The position numbers and the translations under genes are program-made. Of a DNA stretch of 25,961 nucleotides, positions 5,797-13,963 are shown piece after piece. The DNA comes from an uncultured Oscillospiraceae bacterium (lineage in GTDB: Bacteria > Bacillota > Clostridia > Oscillospirales > Acutalibacteraceae), in NCBI GenBank assembly GCA_900543525.1, contig UQRS01000027.1, positions 1-25,961 of the forward strand. The letters run 5' to 3'. Positions within the stretch are counted from its first letter, which is position 1. Every line of letters begins with the position of its first letter. The notes beneath the pieces were generated by a model. It saw only the letters and a list, made by a program, of their open reading frames with translations, made no database searches and was not told the origin of the DNA.

Positions 5797-6653
5797 TTGG
5801 CTTCGCGTTCCTTCCAATAAGCGGTTTTCATCGTGCGGGCGTCCTCCGCCTGCGTTCCCGCCGACTCACAGATAATGACCGGCGAGAGGTTCCTTTTGGC
5901 GATCAGTTCCATCAGCGGCTGATAATCCGGGCCGAACACCTGATCCGCAAAGGTGAGGTGGCACTTCTCCCCACCCGCGGTGTACTCGATTTTGGAGAAA
6001 TGGGCATGAAACTCCCGCAGCCGGGAGGCGCCGAGGCGGTTTTCAATCTGATCCAGTACCGCCTCAAAATCCGCGTAGGCGGCAAGGCCGCCATGGGTGC
6101 GGGCATTGAGGTGTCCGAAATCAATGCAGGGCAGTATGCGTTCATCCAGCTCGCAGAGGGCAAGCACCTCATTCAGATCGCCGAGCTGGTTGATTTTTCC
6201 CATCGTCTCCGGACAGGGGCGGATATTCGAAAGCCCCTCAGCGTCCAGCGCGGCCAGCGCCTTTTTCATCGTGCCGACGGCGAGCGCCAGCGCCTCCTCC
6301 CGCGGGAGCTTGCCGCAGGAGCCGCTGTGGATCACGATGCGGCTGCCCCCCATGGCATGTACGGCGCGCGCGCTCTGCAAAATATAGTTGACCGAGTTGT
6401 CGCGCTTTGCCTCCTCCAGCGAGGACATCGAGATGTAATAGGGCGCGTGCAGGCTGAGGTAAATTCCCTTCTCCGCTGCCTTCGCGCCGAGAAGGGCGGC
6501 CTTCTCCTCCCCGATATTGACCCCGCGGCCGCACTGATATTCAAAGGCGTCGAGGCCCATCTTCTCAATATACTCCGGCACGTCGAGGCTGGATTTATAC
6601 CCCATTTCGGTAAAGCTGCGCGCATTGCCGGCTGGACCGAATTTGGCAGACAT
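5793..6653 (-). CDS. Endonuclease IV-like TIM barrel metalloprotein
   Basis: 286 aa, the same length as endonuclease IV (AP endonuclease family 2). Residues at the positions of the E. coli Nfo zinc ligands are His69 (SLHAPYY), His109 (VIHSG), Glu149 (CPETMG), Asp178 and His181 (CIDFGHLNAR), His216 (FHAHFS), His232 (KCHLTF) and Glu263 (ICES). The Asp229 equivalent appears to be Lys230, so the third zinc site would be altered. It may be a true abasic-site nuclease variant or a sugar-phosphate isomerase-like relative. Start ATG 6653 has GGGGAGGAG close upstream and lies 2 nt after the yqeG stop. It overlaps aroQ by 4 nt. Family level is sure; the reaction is not. Confidence 0.75.
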   Translation of the reverse strand: MSAKFGPAGNARSFTEMGYKSSLDVPEYIEKMGLDAFEYQCGRGVNIGEEKAALLGAKAAEKGIYLSLHAPYYISMSSLEEAKRDNSVNYILQSARAVHAMGGSRIVIHSGSCGKLPREEALALAVGTMKKALAALDAEGLSNIRPCPETMGKINQLGDLNEVLALCELDERILPCIDFGHLNARTHGGLAAYADFEAVLDQIENRLGASRLREFHAHFSKIEYTAGGEKCHLTFADQVFGPDYQPLMELIAKRNLSPVIICESAGTQAEDARTMKTAYWKEREAK

Positions 6654-6655
6654 GC

Positions 6656-7144
6656 TTACTCCTCCCCTGTTGGGCGGTTTTTGATAAACCGCGCTTCAAA
6701 TTTTCGGCGGCGGACAAATTTATCCGGCGCGATCGGTGTGACCAGAATGGTTCGCACCCCCGAAAGCTTGCCCCCCAGCACATCGGTGAAGTACTGATCC
6801 CCCACGATGGCAAGGCTTCGCCGCCGCACGCCCAGCCGCCGCGCAATGCGGAAATATCCGCCCGGCAGAGGCTTGAGCGACACCGACTGAAAAGGCAGGC
6901 CGATTCTTTTTGCAAAAGGCTCAACCCGCTTTTTGAAAGCATTGGACATCAGGATCAGCTTTATACCGTTTTTCTGCATATCGGCAATCCAATCCTCCAG
7001 CCCGGCGAGCGGCTCCTGCCCATGATGGGTCGAGAGGGTGTTGTCCACATCGAGCGCCAGGGCAAGGAGCCCCTGCTCCCGCAAAAAGGCGGGCGTGATT
7101 TTGGTCAGGCGAAAAAAAAGAAAATCGGGCTGTAGGATGGACAC
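6656..7144 (-). CDS. yqeG: YqeG-family HAD-IIIA phosphatase
   Basis: A 162-aa HAD hydrolase of the YqeG type. Motif I is LDVDNTLS (Asp32 nucleophile, Asp34), motif II LMSN (Ser67), motif III Lys91 in SLKPLPGGY, and motif IV GDQYFTD (Asp116, Asp121). The substrate is not established; related proteins are phosphatidylglycerolphosphate or small-metabolite phosphatases. The start is GTG 7144-7142, with GGGGGAG 8 nt upstream and no better ATG. It is first in a tightly packed group (2 nt to the next gene). An imperfectly terminating hairpin at 7172-7202 separates it from rpsU, so transcription may run through from the rpsU promoter. Confidence 0.88.
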   Translation of the reverse strand: MSILQPDFLFFRLTKITPAFLREQGLLALALDVDNTLSTHHGQEPLAGLEDWIADMQKNGIKLILMSNAFKKRVEPFAKRIGLPFQSVSLKPLPGGYFRIARRLGVRRRSLAIVGDQYFTDVLGGKLSGVRTILVTPIAPDKFVRRRKFEARFIKNRPTGEE

Positions 7145-7171
7145 CGGTCAAACTCCCCCAAATAATGACAA

Positions 7172-7202
7172 GGAGCGGTTGCTAAACATTAGCAACCGCT
7201 CC
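7172..7202 (-). terminator. 14-bp hairpin between rpsU and yqeG, weak U-tract
   Basis: A perfect inverted repeat with 14-bp arms (7172-7185 and 7189-7202) and a 3-nt loop. Leftward it is followed by TTGTCATTATTT, a broken T-tract, so it may be a partial terminator that lowers yqeG operon expression relative to rpsU or a 3' stabiliser of the rpsU mRNA. Confidence 0.55.
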
Positions 7203-7233
7203 GGCAAAACATAAATCCAACAAGTGAAGCACC

Positions 7234-7410
7234 TTAGCGGTATTTGCGCTTACGGGCTGCTTCAGATTTCTTTTTGCGTTTTACAGAAGGCTTTTCGTAA
7301 TGCTCTCTCTTACGCACCTCCTGAATTACGCCGTCACGGGCAGTCTGCCGCTTGAAGCGCCGAAGTGCGTTATCCAGAGATTCATTTTCCTTAATACGAA
7401 CCTGGCTCAT
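7234..7410 (-). CDS. rpsU: 30S ribosomal protein S21
   Basis: A 58-aa basic protein reading MSQVRIKENESLDNALRRF and ending RKRKYR, the typical S21 pattern with a conserved N-terminal half and a Lys/Arg-rich tail (SVKRKKKSEAARKRKYR). It joins the 30S platform near the anti-Shine-Dalgarno end of 16S rRNA. ATG 7410 is preceded by a GGAGGGAGGG run about 8-10 nt upstream. Its own consensus promoter (7483-7512) and a 60-70-nt leader with a tandem repeat lie between it and leuS. Confidence 0.97.
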   Translation of the reverse strand: MSQVRIKENESLDNALRRFKRQTARDGVIQEVRKREHYEKPSVKRKKKSEAARKRKYR

Positions 7411-7426
7411 ATATGCTCACCCTCCC

Positions 7427-7464
7427 TCCGTAAAACTACAGAGAATCCGTAAAACCACAGAGAA
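7427..7464 (-). repeat. Two-copy 19-bp tandem repeat in the rpsU leader
   Basis: Units 7427-7445 and 7446-7464 differ at one base (forward strand TCCGTAAAACTACAGAGAA and TCCGTAAAACCACAGAGAA). The repeat sits inside the transcribed rpsU 5' leader, just upstream of the ribosome site, and the first unit abuts the purine-rich SD run. Confidence 0.85.
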
Positions 7465-7482
7465 ACTGTAATTGTAGAAAAT

Positions 7483-7512
7483 ATTATACAGTATAGACCT
7501 TGATCTTGTCAA
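7483..7512 (-). promoter_or_regulatory. Promoter of rpsU
   Basis: On the minus strand TTGACA (7512-7507), an 18-nt spacer and TATAAT (7488-7483). The predicted start is near 7476. The -35 box lies about 12 bp beyond the leuS stop codon, so rpsU is transcribed independently of the long upstream cluster. Confidence 0.85.
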
Positions 7513-7524
7513 GGCTATTTTGCA

Positions 7525-9930
7525 TTATTTTGCGACAATATTAACCAACTTGCCGGGCACATACAGTTCCTTGACAATCTGCTTGCCCGAAATTTCGGCC
7601 GCGATCTTCTCATTCTCCTTCGCGAGGGCGAGAACATCGGCCGCCGCCGCGTCGGCAGGAATCATCAGCCGGGCACGAATCTTTCCGCAGACCTGCACTG
7701 CAATCTCCACCTCGGCGACGCGGCACTTATCCTCATCAAACCCGGGCCAGGCGGCCTCATTCAGCATGCCGCCAAAGGAAAGCAGCTGCCACATCTCCTC
7801 CGTCATGTGGGGAGCAAAGGGATTCAGCAGCAGCAGGAAGCAGCGCAGCTCTCCCCTTGTGATGCTGCCGGTGTCGGTCACGGTGTTGAGCAGCGCCATC
7901 AGAGCGGCAATCGCCGTATTGCTTTTCAAAGCCTCGATATCCTCCGACACCTTTTTGATGGTGCGGTGGAAATCTCCCTCAACGGCTGGACGGTATTCCT
8001 CCCCGTCGCAGACGATGTCCTGCAGACCCCAGACCCGCTCGAGGAAGCGCTTGCAGCCCTTGATGGAGTTGGAATTCCAGGGCGCAGCCTTTTCGAAATC
8101 GCCGATGAACATCTCATACAGCCGCATGGTGTCGGCGCCGTATTCCCGCACGATGTCGTCCGGGTTGACGACGTTGCCGCGGGATTTGGACATCTTCTCG
8201 CCGTTTTCGCCCAGAATCATGCCATGGCTGGTACGCTTGGCATACGGCTCAGGCGTGCTGACGGCACCGATGTCATAGAGGAACTTGTGCCAGAAGCGGC
8301 TGTACAGCAGATGGAGGGTGGTATGCTCCATGCCGCCGTTGTACCAGTCGACCGGCATCCAGTAATCCAGCGCCTCCTTCGAGGCGAAGGCGTTTTTGTT
8401 ATGCGGGTCGCAGTACCGCATAAAGTACCAGGAGGAGCCGGCCCACTGCGGCATGGTATCGGTCTCCCGCTTGGCGGGGCCGCCGCAGTGCGGGCAGGTC
8501 GTGTTCACCCAGTCGGTCATGGCAGCCAGCGGCGACTCGCCCGTGTCGGTCGGCTCGTAGGAATCGACCATCGGCAGCCGCAGGGGCAGCTCGCTCTCCG
8601 GCAGGGGGACGGCGCCGCACTTCTCACAATGCACGATCGGAATCGGCTCTCCCCAATATCTCTGGCGGGAGAAAACCCAGTCGCGCAGCTTGTAATTTAC
8701 CTTTCTCTCGCCGACGCCCTTCTCCTCCAGATGGGTGAGGATAGCCGCCTTGGCCTCCTCCACCGTCATGCCGTTCAAGAAGCCGGAGTTGACCATCGTT
8801 CCGGTCGCGCAGTCGGTAAAGGCCTCCTTACTGACATCGCCGCCCGCGACGACCTCCACAACCGGAAGGTCAAACTTTTTGGCAAACTCAAAGTCGCGAG
8901 TATCGTGCGCCGGAACCGCCATAATGGCGCCGGTGCCGTAGGAAATCAGCACATAGTCGGAGATGAAAATCGGTATGTTCTTACCCGTGAGGGGGTGAAT
9001 CGCCTCTACCCCGAGGAGGCGGACGCCGGTTTTATCCTTGGCCACCTCGGTCCGCTCAAAGTCGGATTTTTTGGCCGCCTCCTGCTGATAGGCGCGAACC
9101 TCCTCCAGATTCGAGAGGCGGTCGGCCCATTTTTCGATCAGCGGGTGCTCGGGCGAAATGACCATGTAGGTCGCGCCGAACAGAGTGTCCGGCCGGGTCG
9201 TGTAAATTTCCAGCTCGTCGCCGAGGGTCGTGGAAAAGCGCACCTGCGCGCCCTCTGACCGGCCGATCCAGTTGCGCTGCTGGGTCTTTACCCGTTCGAT
9301 ATAATCGACGGTATTCAAGCCCTCAAGCAGCTTTTCGGCGTAGTCGGTGATTTTGAGCATCCACTGACTCTTAACCTTTCGGACAACCTCGCTTCCGCAG
9401 CGCTCGCAGACGCCGCCGACAACCTCCTCATTCGCGAGGACGCATTTGCAGGAGGTGCACCAGTTGACCGCCATCTCCTTCTTATAGGCCAGGCCGTGTT
9501 TAAAGAGCTGGAGGAAAATCCACTGGGTCCATTTATAATACTCGGGGTCGGTGGTGTTGATCTCCCGACTCCAGTCGAAGGAGAAGCCGAGGGATTTGAG
9601 CTGCTTTTTGAAATTCGCAATGTTCTGCGCCGTCACAATCTCGGGATGGATATGATTTTTGATGGCATAATTCTCGGTCGGAAGGCCAAAAGCGTCCCAC
9701 CCCATCGGATAGAGGACGTTGTACCCCTCCAGCCGCCGCTTGCGGCTGACGATATCCAGCGCGGTGTAGGAACGCGGGTGTCCGACATGCAGCCCCTGCC
9801 CCGAAGGATAGGGAAACTCCACCAACGCGTAGAATTTGGGGAGGGAATAATCCTCCTTCGCGGCGAAGGTCTGCTTCTCATCCCAGATGTCCTGCCATTT
9901 TTTCTCAATCTGCTTGTAATCGTATTTCAC
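7525..9930 (-). CDS. leuS: Leucyl-tRNA synthetase
   Basis: An 801-aa cytoplasmic class Ia synthetase charging tRNA-Leu. The HIGH motif is HVGH (48-51), followed by the CP1 editing insertion with TTRPDTLFGATYMVISPEHP and the GTGAIMAVPAHDTRD segment holding the editing-site Asp. Zinc-type Cys pairs are present (CTSCKC...CERCG, and CEKCG...CPHCGG), KMSKS is at about 578-582 (EKMSKSRGN), and the C-terminal anticodon domain is complete. Length matches Bacillus LeuS (804 aa). The start is GTG 9930-9928: GGGGGA is 7 nt upstream and the rsfS TAA ends directly before it (zero spacing), implying coupling. No T-box lies just ahead; it depends on upstream transcription. Confidence 0.98.
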   Translation of the reverse strand: MKYDYKQIEKKWQDIWDEKQTFAAKEDYSLPKFYALVEFPYPSGQGLHVGHPRSYTALDIVSRKRRLEGYNVLYPMGWDAFGLPTENYAIKNHIHPEIVTAQNIANFKKQLKSLGFSFDWSREINTTDPEYYKWTQWIFLQLFKHGLAYKKEMAVNWCTSCKCVLANEEVVGGVCERCGSEVVRKVKSQWMLKITDYAEKLLEGLNTVDYIERVKTQQRNWIGRSEGAQVRFSTTLGDELEIYTTRPDTLFGATYMVISPEHPLIEKWADRLSNLEEVRAYQQEAAKKSDFERTEVAKDKTGVRLLGVEAIHPLTGKNIPIFISDYVLISYGTGAIMAVPAHDTRDFEFAKKFDLPVVEVVAGGDVSKEAFTDCATGTMVNSGFLNGMTVEEAKAAILTHLEEKGVGERKVNYKLRDWVFSRQRYWGEPIPIVHCEKCGAVPLPESELPLRLPMVDSYEPTDTGESPLAAMTDWVNTTCPHCGGPAKRETDTMPQWAGSSWYFMRYCDPHNKNAFASKEALDYWMPVDWYNGGMEHTTLHLLYSRFWHKFLYDIGAVSTPEPYAKRTSHGMILGENGEKMSKSRGNVVNPDDIVREYGADTMRLYEMFIGDFEKAAPWNSNSIKGCKRFLERVWGLQDIVCDGEEYRPAVEGDFHRTIKKVSEDIEALKSNTAIAALMALLNTVTDTGSITRGELRCFLLLLNPFAPHMTEEMWQLLSFGGMLNEAAWPGFDEDKCRVAEVEIAVQVCGKIRARLMIPADAAAADVLALAKENEKIAAEISGKQIVKELYVPGKLVNIVAK

Positions 9931-10302
9931 TTAAATTTCCCCCTGCGCTTCCGGCTCCAGCATGCCGGAAAGATCAATCTTTTCCCCATCGTTCCAGACC
10001 CGCTCCAGCTGATAGAAATCGCGGGATTTCCGGTCAAAGACGTTCACCACCAGATCGTGGTAATCAAGCAAAATCCAGCCGGTGGCCTTTCCCTCGATAT
10101 GATCCGGTTCCTCCCCTTTGCGGGCGAGGACATCCTCCACCTCGTCGGCCAGCGCGCGCACATGGGTGGAGGAGGTTGCGGTCACAATCACAAAATAGTC
10201 GGCGAGGACGGTCAGATCGTCCACCCGGACAGCCTCTATCTCCCGTCCCTTTTTGGCGTCGAGCGCCTTTACCGCCGCCGTCATTTTTTCAAAAGATGTC
10301 AT
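9931..10302 (-). CDS. rsfS: Ribosomal silencing factor RsfS
   Basis: A 123-aa DUF143/Iojap protein that binds L14 on the 50S subunit and blocks joining with 30S during starvation. The conserved core is present: VRVDDLTVLADYFVIVTATS, then HVRALADEVED and the GWILLDYHDLVVNVFD stretch, with FYQLERVW near the end. ATG 10302 gives the standard N-terminus, with GGAG about 11 nt upstream. It abuts leuS exactly, and the pair yqeK/LCP/rsfS/leuS is a common Clostridia arrangement. Confidence 0.95.
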   Translation of the reverse strand: MTSFEKMTAAVKALDAKKGREIEAVRVDDLTVLADYFVIVTATSSTHVRALADEVEDVLARKGEEPDHIEGKATGWILLDYHDLVVNVFDRKSRDFYQLERVWNDGEKIDLSGMLEPEAQGEI

Positions 10303-10355
10303 AGGTACAACTGCTCCATTCCGCCGACAGAAAGCCGGTATTAAAATTGCAGCAG

Positions 10356-10386
10356 CCGGATCAGCTGCGTTCCCGGGCTGATCCGG
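10356..10386 (-). other. 9-bp hairpin between the LCP gene and rsfS
   Basis: CCGGATCAG (10356-10364) pairs perfectly with CTGATCCGG (10378-10386). Leftward the stem is followed by CTGCTGCAATTTTAAT, so a U-rich run comes about 7 nt late. A weak terminator or a leader structure of rsfS are both possible. Confidence 0.4.
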
Positions 10387-10411
10387 CCGCGGATACTGCG
10401 AAAAAATTTCC

Positions 10412-11614
10412 TTACTGCGCGCCGGAGGAGGCGCTGCTCTGCGGCACGGCGTCGGTCAGCACGTCGGTCGTGCCGCCGATCTGGCCAAGCGTGCCGCCAT
10501 TGGTTACGACGCTGCCGCTATCCGACTCACCCAGGAGCTTGTGCAGCTCAGGAATATTGATGCTGCTTGCCATCAGCTGGGTGCCATAAGGGTTGAAATA
10601 CTCATTAAACAGTTCAACATACTCATCCTTGCGAGCCGAGAAATACGAAAGCGCCACATTGCCGTTAATCCGGCCGGCATTATAGTTGCTGAACTGCCCC
10701 GGCACACTCTTGATAATCATGCTGTCCATGTCAATCTGCTGTACCTCCTTGGCATAGGCAAGCATCTCGCTGATCGACATGCTGGTGGTCACCTGATCAT
10801 AGCAGCTCGTCGCAATTTTAAGCATTTCGGCAAGATTCATCGTCTTAAGCTTTTTGGCAACCGCGGCATAGAACACCCGCTGCTGCTGAATCCGGCTGAT
10901 GTCGCCGAGGCCGTAGCCGGTCTCTCCCGGCAGGGTCTGATAACGCTTGCGGACGAAGCCCTCCGCCATCCAGCCGTTCAGCAAGACCTCGCCCGGGCCG
11001 ATGATGGTCGCCGTGCCGGCCTCATGATTCTCGATTCGGATGCCGCTTTGCTGCTCAACATTGATGGTTACACCGCCGATGGCGTCGATCACGTTGCGGA
11101 AGCCCTCCAGCGTGAAGATGACGTAATGGTCGAGCGGAATGCCAAAGCAACTGTAGATTCTGCGGCGCAAAGCATTGATCTTGGACTCGCCCTCGCGCGG
11201 GTTGTTGTAGACCGCATTGATCTTACAGGTCGGCACGTCGGTTCCGATAAAGGTATCCCGCGGAATCTGCAAAAGGCTCATGGTATTGCGCTCATGGTCG
11301 ATGCAAGCCACAAGGATGATATCGGTCAGCGCCTCACTCTTATCCAGGCCGATCACCAGAACATAGGAGACGTTGGTGTGCTCGCTGAAAACCAGCTCCT
11401 CCAGATTCTCGCCGGTTTCCTTCTCGGTCTCATCCAACGGACGCATACCGAGCACAACCGTTGCGCTCAACATCAGAATGGAGACGACCAGCACAAGCGA
11501 CGCAATCACATTGATGATAATGCGCGCCTTATTCCGGCGCTTTTTCCGTCGGGGACGCCGGGCGTTGCTGGCTGAATACAGATCCACCATATTGTCGTCG
11601 TTTCTTCTCGCCAT
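10412..11614 (-). CDS. LytR-CpsA-Psr (LCP) family cell-wall polymer ligase
   Basis: A 400-aa type II membrane protein. A basic cytoplasmic tail (1-30, RRPRRKKRRNKAR) precedes one membrane segment (about 31-56), and the LCP domain outside follows. LCP proteins transfer teichoic-acid or other glycopolymers from lipid carriers to peptidoglycan. Conserved acidic and arginine residues are visible: Asp91 and Asp98 in GLDKSEALTD, Arg119 in QIPRDTFIG, KINAVYN, and the late arginine pair around SRIQQQR. The last about 35 residues are Gly/Ser/Thr-rich and low in complexity. Start ATG 11614 has AAAGGA about 12 nt upstream. The 138 bp before it (11615-11752) hold no gene or clear promoter. The polymer attached is unknown. 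Confidence 0.92.
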   Translation of the reverse strand: MARRNDDNMVDLYSASNARRPRRKKRRNKARIIINVIASLVLVVSILMLSATVVLGMRPLDETEKETGENLEELVFSEHTNVSYVLVIGLDKSEALTDIILVACIDHERNTMSLLQIPRDTFIGTDVPTCKINAVYNNPREGESKINALRRRIYSCFGIPLDHYVIFTLEGFRNVIDAIGGVTINVEQQSGIRIENHEAGTATIIGPGEVLLNGWMAEGFVRKRYQTLPGETGYGLGDISRIQQQRVFYAAVAKKLKTMNLAEMLKIATSCYDQVTTSMSISEMLAYAKEVQQIDMDSMIIKSVPGQFSNYNAGRINGNVALSYFSARKDEYVELFNEYFNPYGTQLMASSINIPELHKLLGESDSGSVVTNGGTLGQIGGTTDVLTDAVPQSSASSGAQ

Positions 11615-11752
11615 TTTTGTGACCAGTCCTTTCTTTTGAACCGCCGGAAAACTTTTTGGGGAAATTCCTTTTCCCTTCCAAAAAAAGCTTTCGGCCGAGT
11701 GAAAGTCGTGTGCATTTTTTGAAGGAGGCTTTGTGCCCTAACGCTTTTTATC

Positions 11753-12325
11753 CTACAGCTTTATTTTTTCCAGCATGCACTGGTTGTATGCTTCGATCGT
11801 GTCCGGATGAATCGGGCGCCCCTCCTCCGCCAGCTCGGTGATGGTAAAGACAAGCGCCTTTTCCATTCCCGCCTCCAGAGAGAGGTCCACAGTCCTGCGC
11901 ATATCCTCGACGCCGGGATAGCTCCGGTCGGACGAGGTGTAATCCGCGAGGTAAATGATCTTTTCAAGCAAAGACATCCCGGCCCGCGCCGTCGTATGAT
12001 ACCGCACCGCGTCCAGCACCTCCCGGTCGGAGATGCCGAGCTTCCCTTTCAAAAAGGCGGCTGCGGCCATCGCGTGCCAGAGCTTGGGCGAAGCTTTTTC
12101 AAGATTACTTAATAGTATACCAAATCTGTCCAGCGTTTGCAATAGGGTTTCGGGGCTGTCGTTTTTACAAATATCGTGCAGCAGCCCGGCAAGGTAGGCC
12201 TTCTCCCGATCGGCGCCGTATTTTTCGGCCAGATGCACGGCCTGCGCCGCCACGGCGAGAGAGTGGGCGTACCGCTCGGGCTTCAGCCGCTTTTGCAGCA
12301 GCTGCTTATATTCCGCGTCGGTCAT
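11753..12325 (-). CDS. yqeK: YqeK-family HD phosphohydrolase (Ap4A hydrolase)
   Basis: A 190-aa cytoplasmic HD-domain protein. YqeK proteins symmetrically cleave diadenosine tetraphosphate. His21 (YAHSLAVA), His50-Asp51 (GLLHDICK), the WHAMAAAAF histidine, RYHTT and an Asp in IIYLADYTSSDR give the metal-binding set of the family. The frame is open 64 codons further upstream across nadD, but ATG 12325 has AAAGGAG 8 nt before it and lies 13 nt after the nadD stop. The nadD-yqeK pairing is classical. Confidence 0.94.
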   Translation of the reverse strand: MTDAEYKQLLQKRLKPERYAHSLAVAAQAVHLAEKYGADREKAYLAGLLHDICKNDSPETLLQTLDRFGILLSNLEKASPKLWHAMAAAAFLKGKLGISDREVLDAVRYHTTARAGMSLLEKIIYLADYTSSDRSYPGVEDMRRTVDLSLEAGMEKALVFTITELAEEGRPIHPDTIEAYNQCMLEKIKL

Positions 12326-12338
12326 CCTTTCGACTCCT

Positions 12339-12935
12339 TTACAGATAGAGCTTGTTTTTCGCAATATACTCGGCCACCGCCCCGGGCACGAGGTCGTCAA
12401 TCGGCTTTCCTTCGCGCACCCGCTCCCGAATATCGGTGGAGGATATGCCGTCGGGCGGCAGCGAAAACAGGGAAAGCTGTCCCCCGTCGGCCGCAATCTG
12501 CCGGCCGATTTCCGCAAACTGCTCGTCCGGCGTTCCTGCCCGCGTCACGGCGAGGATACGGCAGAGCAGCAAAATCTCCTCATACCGGCGCCAGTCCTTC
12601 AGGGTGACCAGCATATCCGCTCCCATGGTCAGATAAATCTCGCAGGCGCCGTACTTCTCATGCAGGGCAAGGAGGGTGTCCACAGTATAGCTTTTGCCGC
12701 CGCGCACAAGCTCGATGTCCGACGCCTCCGCGCCGATCGACGCCGCGCCCAGCGCGCACATATTGTACCGGTCTTTGGCGGAGGCCAGCCCCGCAGACGG
12801 CTTGTGCGGCGGCGTGAGGGTCGGCACCAGCAGGAGGGTGTCGGCGCCGGCCGCCTCCCCCGCGGCGTGCAGCAGCCGCAGGTGCCCGTTATGCAGCGGG
12901 TTGAAGCTTCCGCCCAGCATTGCAATCTTTTTCAT
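12339..12935 (-). CDS. nadD: Nicotinate-nucleotide adenylyltransferase
   Basis: A 198-aa cytoplasmic enzyme that adenylates nicotinate mononucleotide in NAD synthesis. The nucleotidyltransferase signature GGSFNPLHNGH (8-18) and the C-terminal ISSTDIR motif (about 164-170) are both intact. The length is typical. The start lies 4 nt after the yhbY stop, and the only SD-like bases (AAGGG) are very close to the ATG, so initiation probably depends on coupling with yhbY. Confidence 0.97.
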   Translation of the reverse strand: MKKIAMLGGSFNPLHNGHLRLLHAAGEAAGADTLLLVPTLTPPHKPSAGLASAKDRYNMCALGAASIGAEASDIELVRGGKSYTVDTLLALHEKYGACEIYLTMGADMLVTLKDWRRYEEILLLCRILAVTRAGTPDEQFAEIGRQIAADGGQLSLFSLPPDGISSTDIRERVREGKPIDDLVPGAVAEYIAKNKLYL

Positions 12936-12939
12936 ACCC

Positions 12940-13233
12940 TTATTTGACCAGCACGATCTTCGGGTTTTCCTCGCTCGGCCGATAGAGCACGAACTTCGAC
13001 CCGATTACCTGCACCACGTCGGCATGAATTTCGGCCGCAATGGAGTGCGCCAGATCCCGGACATTTTCGGGTGCCGTTTCAAGTACCCGGGCTTTGATCA
13101 ACTCTCTGGCCTCCAGCGCCTCGCTGATATTGCGGACGAGCGCGTCGCTTCGACCGCCCTTGCCGATTTGAAAAATGGTTTCCAGCCCGTTCGCCATTTT
13201 GCGAAGCTGAGCCCTTTGTCTGCTATTCAACAC
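12940..13233 (-). CDS. yhbY: YhbY-type CRM-domain RNA-binding protein
   Basis: A 97-aa basic protein made of one CRM domain, linked in the family to 50S assembly. The GKGG loop is at 24-27 and the C-terminal VIGSKFVLYR strand at about 76-85. The start is GTG 13233-13231 (followed by TTG), giving the family-like MLNSRQRAQLR. AAAGG lies about 12 nt upstream. The open frame continues 49 codons further but those residues are Arg/Pro-rich junk over an intergenic hairpin. In many Firmicutes obgE is the upstream partner; here rdgB is. Confidence 0.92.
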   Translation of the reverse strand: MLNSRQRAQLRKMANGLETIFQIGKGGRSDALVRNISEALEARELIKARVLETAPENVRDLAHSIAAEIHADVVQVIGSKFVLYRPSEENPKIVLVK

Positions 13234-13294
13234 AGTTTGCCCACGCCTTTCTTTTTTGCGTATCAAAGGGGGCGGTCGGAAGTTTTTTGCCGCC

Positions 13295-13323
13295 GCCTCC
13301 CGTTTCCGTTTTTTAAAAGAGGC
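13295..13323 (-). other. Hairpin directly after the rdgB stop
   Basis: On the minus strand GCCTC (13323-13319) pairs with GAGGC (13299-13295) around a loop that starts TTTTAAAAAA. It begins one base past the rdgB TAA. The stem is short and no U-tract follows, so it is not a convincing terminator. Confidence 0.35.
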
Positions 13324-13324
13324 C

Positions 13325-13924
13325 TTACGCCCCAGCGAGCCCCATCTCCCGCAGGCGGGCGGAGAGGGCGGCCAGCGCACGGCCGCGGTGGCTGATTTTA
13401 TCCTTCTCCTCCGCGGTCAGCTCGGCGAAGCTTTTCTCCCCGACATAGAAGAGTGGGTCGTAGCCGAAGCCACCCGCGCCCCGCGCCTCAAAGCCGATGC
13501 GGCCGTCGCAGCAGCCCTCTACCGTAAGCTCCCGCCCATCGGGGAAAACGACGGCCACCGCGCTGACAAAATGCGCCGTCCGCCGCTCCTCCGGCACATC
13601 CCGGAGGTTTTGCAGCAGCAGGGCGTTGTTGGCCTTATCATCGCCGTGCAGACCCGCGTACCGGGCGGAGTAGACGCCGGGCGCGCCGTCCAGCGCGTCA
13701 ACGCAGAGGCCGGAATCATCCGCCACCGCCGGGCAGCCGCTGATTTTCGCCACCGAGCGCGCCTTGAGCAGGGCGTTTTCGGCGAAGGTCTCACCCGTCT
13801 CCTCCACCTCGGGAAAGTCAAAATCGGTCTCCCCCTCGCAGACGGCGTCGATGCCGAGCGGGGCGAGAATGCGGCGCAGTTCGGCCAGCTTCTTCTGATT
13901 TTTCGTTGCAATCACAAAGGTCAT
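13325..13924 (-). CDS. rdgB: XTP/dITP (non-canonical purine NTP) diphosphatase
   Basis: A 199-aa RdgB/HAM1 enzyme that hydrolyses dITP, XTP and similar damaged purine triphosphates to monophosphates. The substrate loop ATKNQKK (6-12), catalytic ADDSGL (68-73), FGYDPLF (153-159) and C-terminal SHRGRAL (178-184) are all present. ATG 13924 is chosen over in-frame upstream ATGs because GAGAGG precedes it and the protein then starts with the family strand MTFVIATKN. It lies 39 nt after ftsY. Confidence 0.96.
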   Translation of the reverse strand: MTFVIATKNQKKLAELRRILAPLGIDAVCEGETDFDFPEVEETGETFAENALLKARSVAKISGCPAVADDSGLCVDALDGAPGVYSARYAGLHGDDKANNALLLQNLRDVPEERRTAHFVSAVAVVFPDGRELTVEGCCDGRIGFEARGAGGFGYDPLFYVGEKSFAELTAEEKDKISHRGRALAALSARLREMGLAGA

Positions 13925-13963
13925 AGAACCTCTCATCCTTTCCTGCATGCTTTGCGGGAGGCC

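Noticed and set aside
11615..11752. Possible small gene or element between yqeK and the LCP gene
   Set aside because: No frame with a start and SD, and only short imperfect hairpins; I see nothing to annotate.
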